The notes under the pieces: model-generated
What the model saw: only the letters and a program-made list of their open reading frames with translations
Database searches by the model: none
What the model was told of the DNA's origin: nothing
Made by a program: the position numbers and the translations under genes
In this document: positions 14,706-15,048 of the stretch, piece after piece
How the letters are laid out: each line of letters opens with the position of its first letter
How positions within the stretch are numbered: the stretch's first letter is position 1
Assembly: GCA_902806015.1 (NCBI GenBank)
Contig: CADCUZ010000028.1
Location: 1-15,048, forward strand
DNA length: 15,048 nt
DNA from: an uncultured Rubrobacteraceae bacterium
GTDB taxonomy: Bacteria; Actinomycetota; Rubrobacteria; Rubrobacterales; Rubrobacteraceae
Reading direction: 5' to 3'

Positions 14706-14769
14706 TCCTTAGAACCCCCTACGCCCGAAGCTCGCGGAACACCCTTTCTGCGAGCTTCGATGAATAGGG
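14706..14769 (-). repeat. Dispersed intergenic repeat, inverted copy E
   Basis: Read on the minus strand it runs CCTATTCATCGAAGCTCGC, a short spacer, GCGAGCTTCGGGCG, then TAGGGGGTTCTAAGG, matching copies A and B end to end. Its inner arms CGAAGCTCGC and GCGAGCTTCG form a 10-bp perfect stem. Apart from this copy, 14576-14791 holds no gene I can support. Confidence 0.7.
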
Positions 14770-14791
14770 AGGGTTTCGTTGGGATAGGCGC

Positions 14792-14920
14792 ATGCGTTTT
14801 TGGGCCGTAGTCGCCTTCTTTGTAGGGGCGGTGCTAATAGTTGTCTGCCGCGGCTATGCCCTCAAAGGTAATCAGGTACCTCCCCTGCGTCCTGAGTGCG
14901 GGGTTTGCGGGCTCCTCTAG
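14792..14920 (+). CDS. Possible 42-aa single-span membrane peptide
   Basis: ATG 14792 opens MRFWAVVAFFVGAVLIVVCR followed by GYALKGNQVPPLRP and a Cys-x-x-Cys near the end. One basic residue, a 17-residue hydrophobic helix and a polar tail look like a signal or anchor peptide. However, there is only GGGATAG before it, and it overlaps the 3' end of the minus-strand gene by 87 bases, where complementary coding can create hydrophobic frames by chance. Confidence 0.2.
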   Translation: MRFWAVVAFFVGAVLIVVCRGYALKGNQVPPLRPECGVCGLL

Positions 14921-15048
14921 GTAGTCGGCCCGGACCAGATCGTGCAGGCTGCGGTGGAAGTCGAGGGTGCCCCTGTCCATACCTAGGCTGTTCGCCGCGG
15001 CCGCCGCGTCCACGGTACGACTTGCCGAGGTTTCTCCCAACTGCTCCC
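14834..15048 (-). CDS. Partial protein, C-terminal winged-helix-like region
   Basis: The open minus-strand frame enters from the right edge and ends at TAG 14834. The visible 71 residues include AAAAANSLGMDRGTLDFHRS then LHDLVRADYLEEP and a final GRYLITFEGIAAADNY. The spacing of helices, a turn and a GRYLITFEG beta-hairpin looks like the end of a winged helix-turn-helix domain. The start and any upstream domain are outside the window, so no function is given. Confidence 0.55.
   Translation of the reverse strand, partial: EQLGETSASRTVDAAAAANSLGMDRGTLDFHRSLHDLVRADYLEEPANPALRTQGRYLITFEGIAAADNY

Overview
The window is GC-rich bacterial chromosome. Real genes have strongly G/C-biased third codon positions, GTG and TTG starts are common, and one gene looks leaderless. 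Together with the gene families present, this suggests an actinobacterium of the Rubrobacter type. That is inference: there is no rRNA or other taxonomic marker in the window.

Layout. A truncated minus-strand ORF at the left edge and a coding-like plus-strand stretch broken by an amber codon precede a FUSC-type membrane protein (570-1694, +). Converging on it is a minus-strand cluster read from right to left: a virginiamycin B lyase-like beta-propeller (GTG start at 4427), a nucleotidyltransferase-fold protein, a NudC-type Nudix hydrolase and a Rid-family protein. Upstream on the same strand is a GNAT acetyltransferase (4694-5188). Two junctions in this cluster are damaged. The lyase frame has lost its stop and the nucleotidyltransferase is frameshifted at a CT repeat, after which its frame runs into nudC. 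From 5.2 to 9.5 kb, intact genes (a DHFR/RibD-like reductase, threonyl-tRNA synthetase, and a 75-aa unknown) alternate with remnants (an RTX-like C-terminus, a 32-codon reductase N-terminus, and a GNAT gene lacking its middle) and with copies of a ~65-bp dispersed repeat. From 9.5 to 11.5 kb come a YIP1-family membrane protein, a second GNAT and a minus-strand HIT-family hydrolase. The right part holds a large exported GH31 glycosidase (12048-14345). It is closest to sulfoquinovosidases (YihQ) but has Gln where the sulfonate-binding Arg should be. It is followed by a strong hairpin, a small ORF, another repeat copy, and the C-terminus of a minus-strand gene leaving the window.

The genes do not form one pathway. 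The lyase, GNATs, NudC and Rid protein are detoxification or metabolite-repair functions typical of accessory chromosome. The best leads are the altered sugar pocket of the exported YihQ-like enzyme, the intergenic repeat family beside several gene remnants, and the broken or overlapping gene junctions. No CRISPR array, tRNA, rRNA or intact mobile element was seen.
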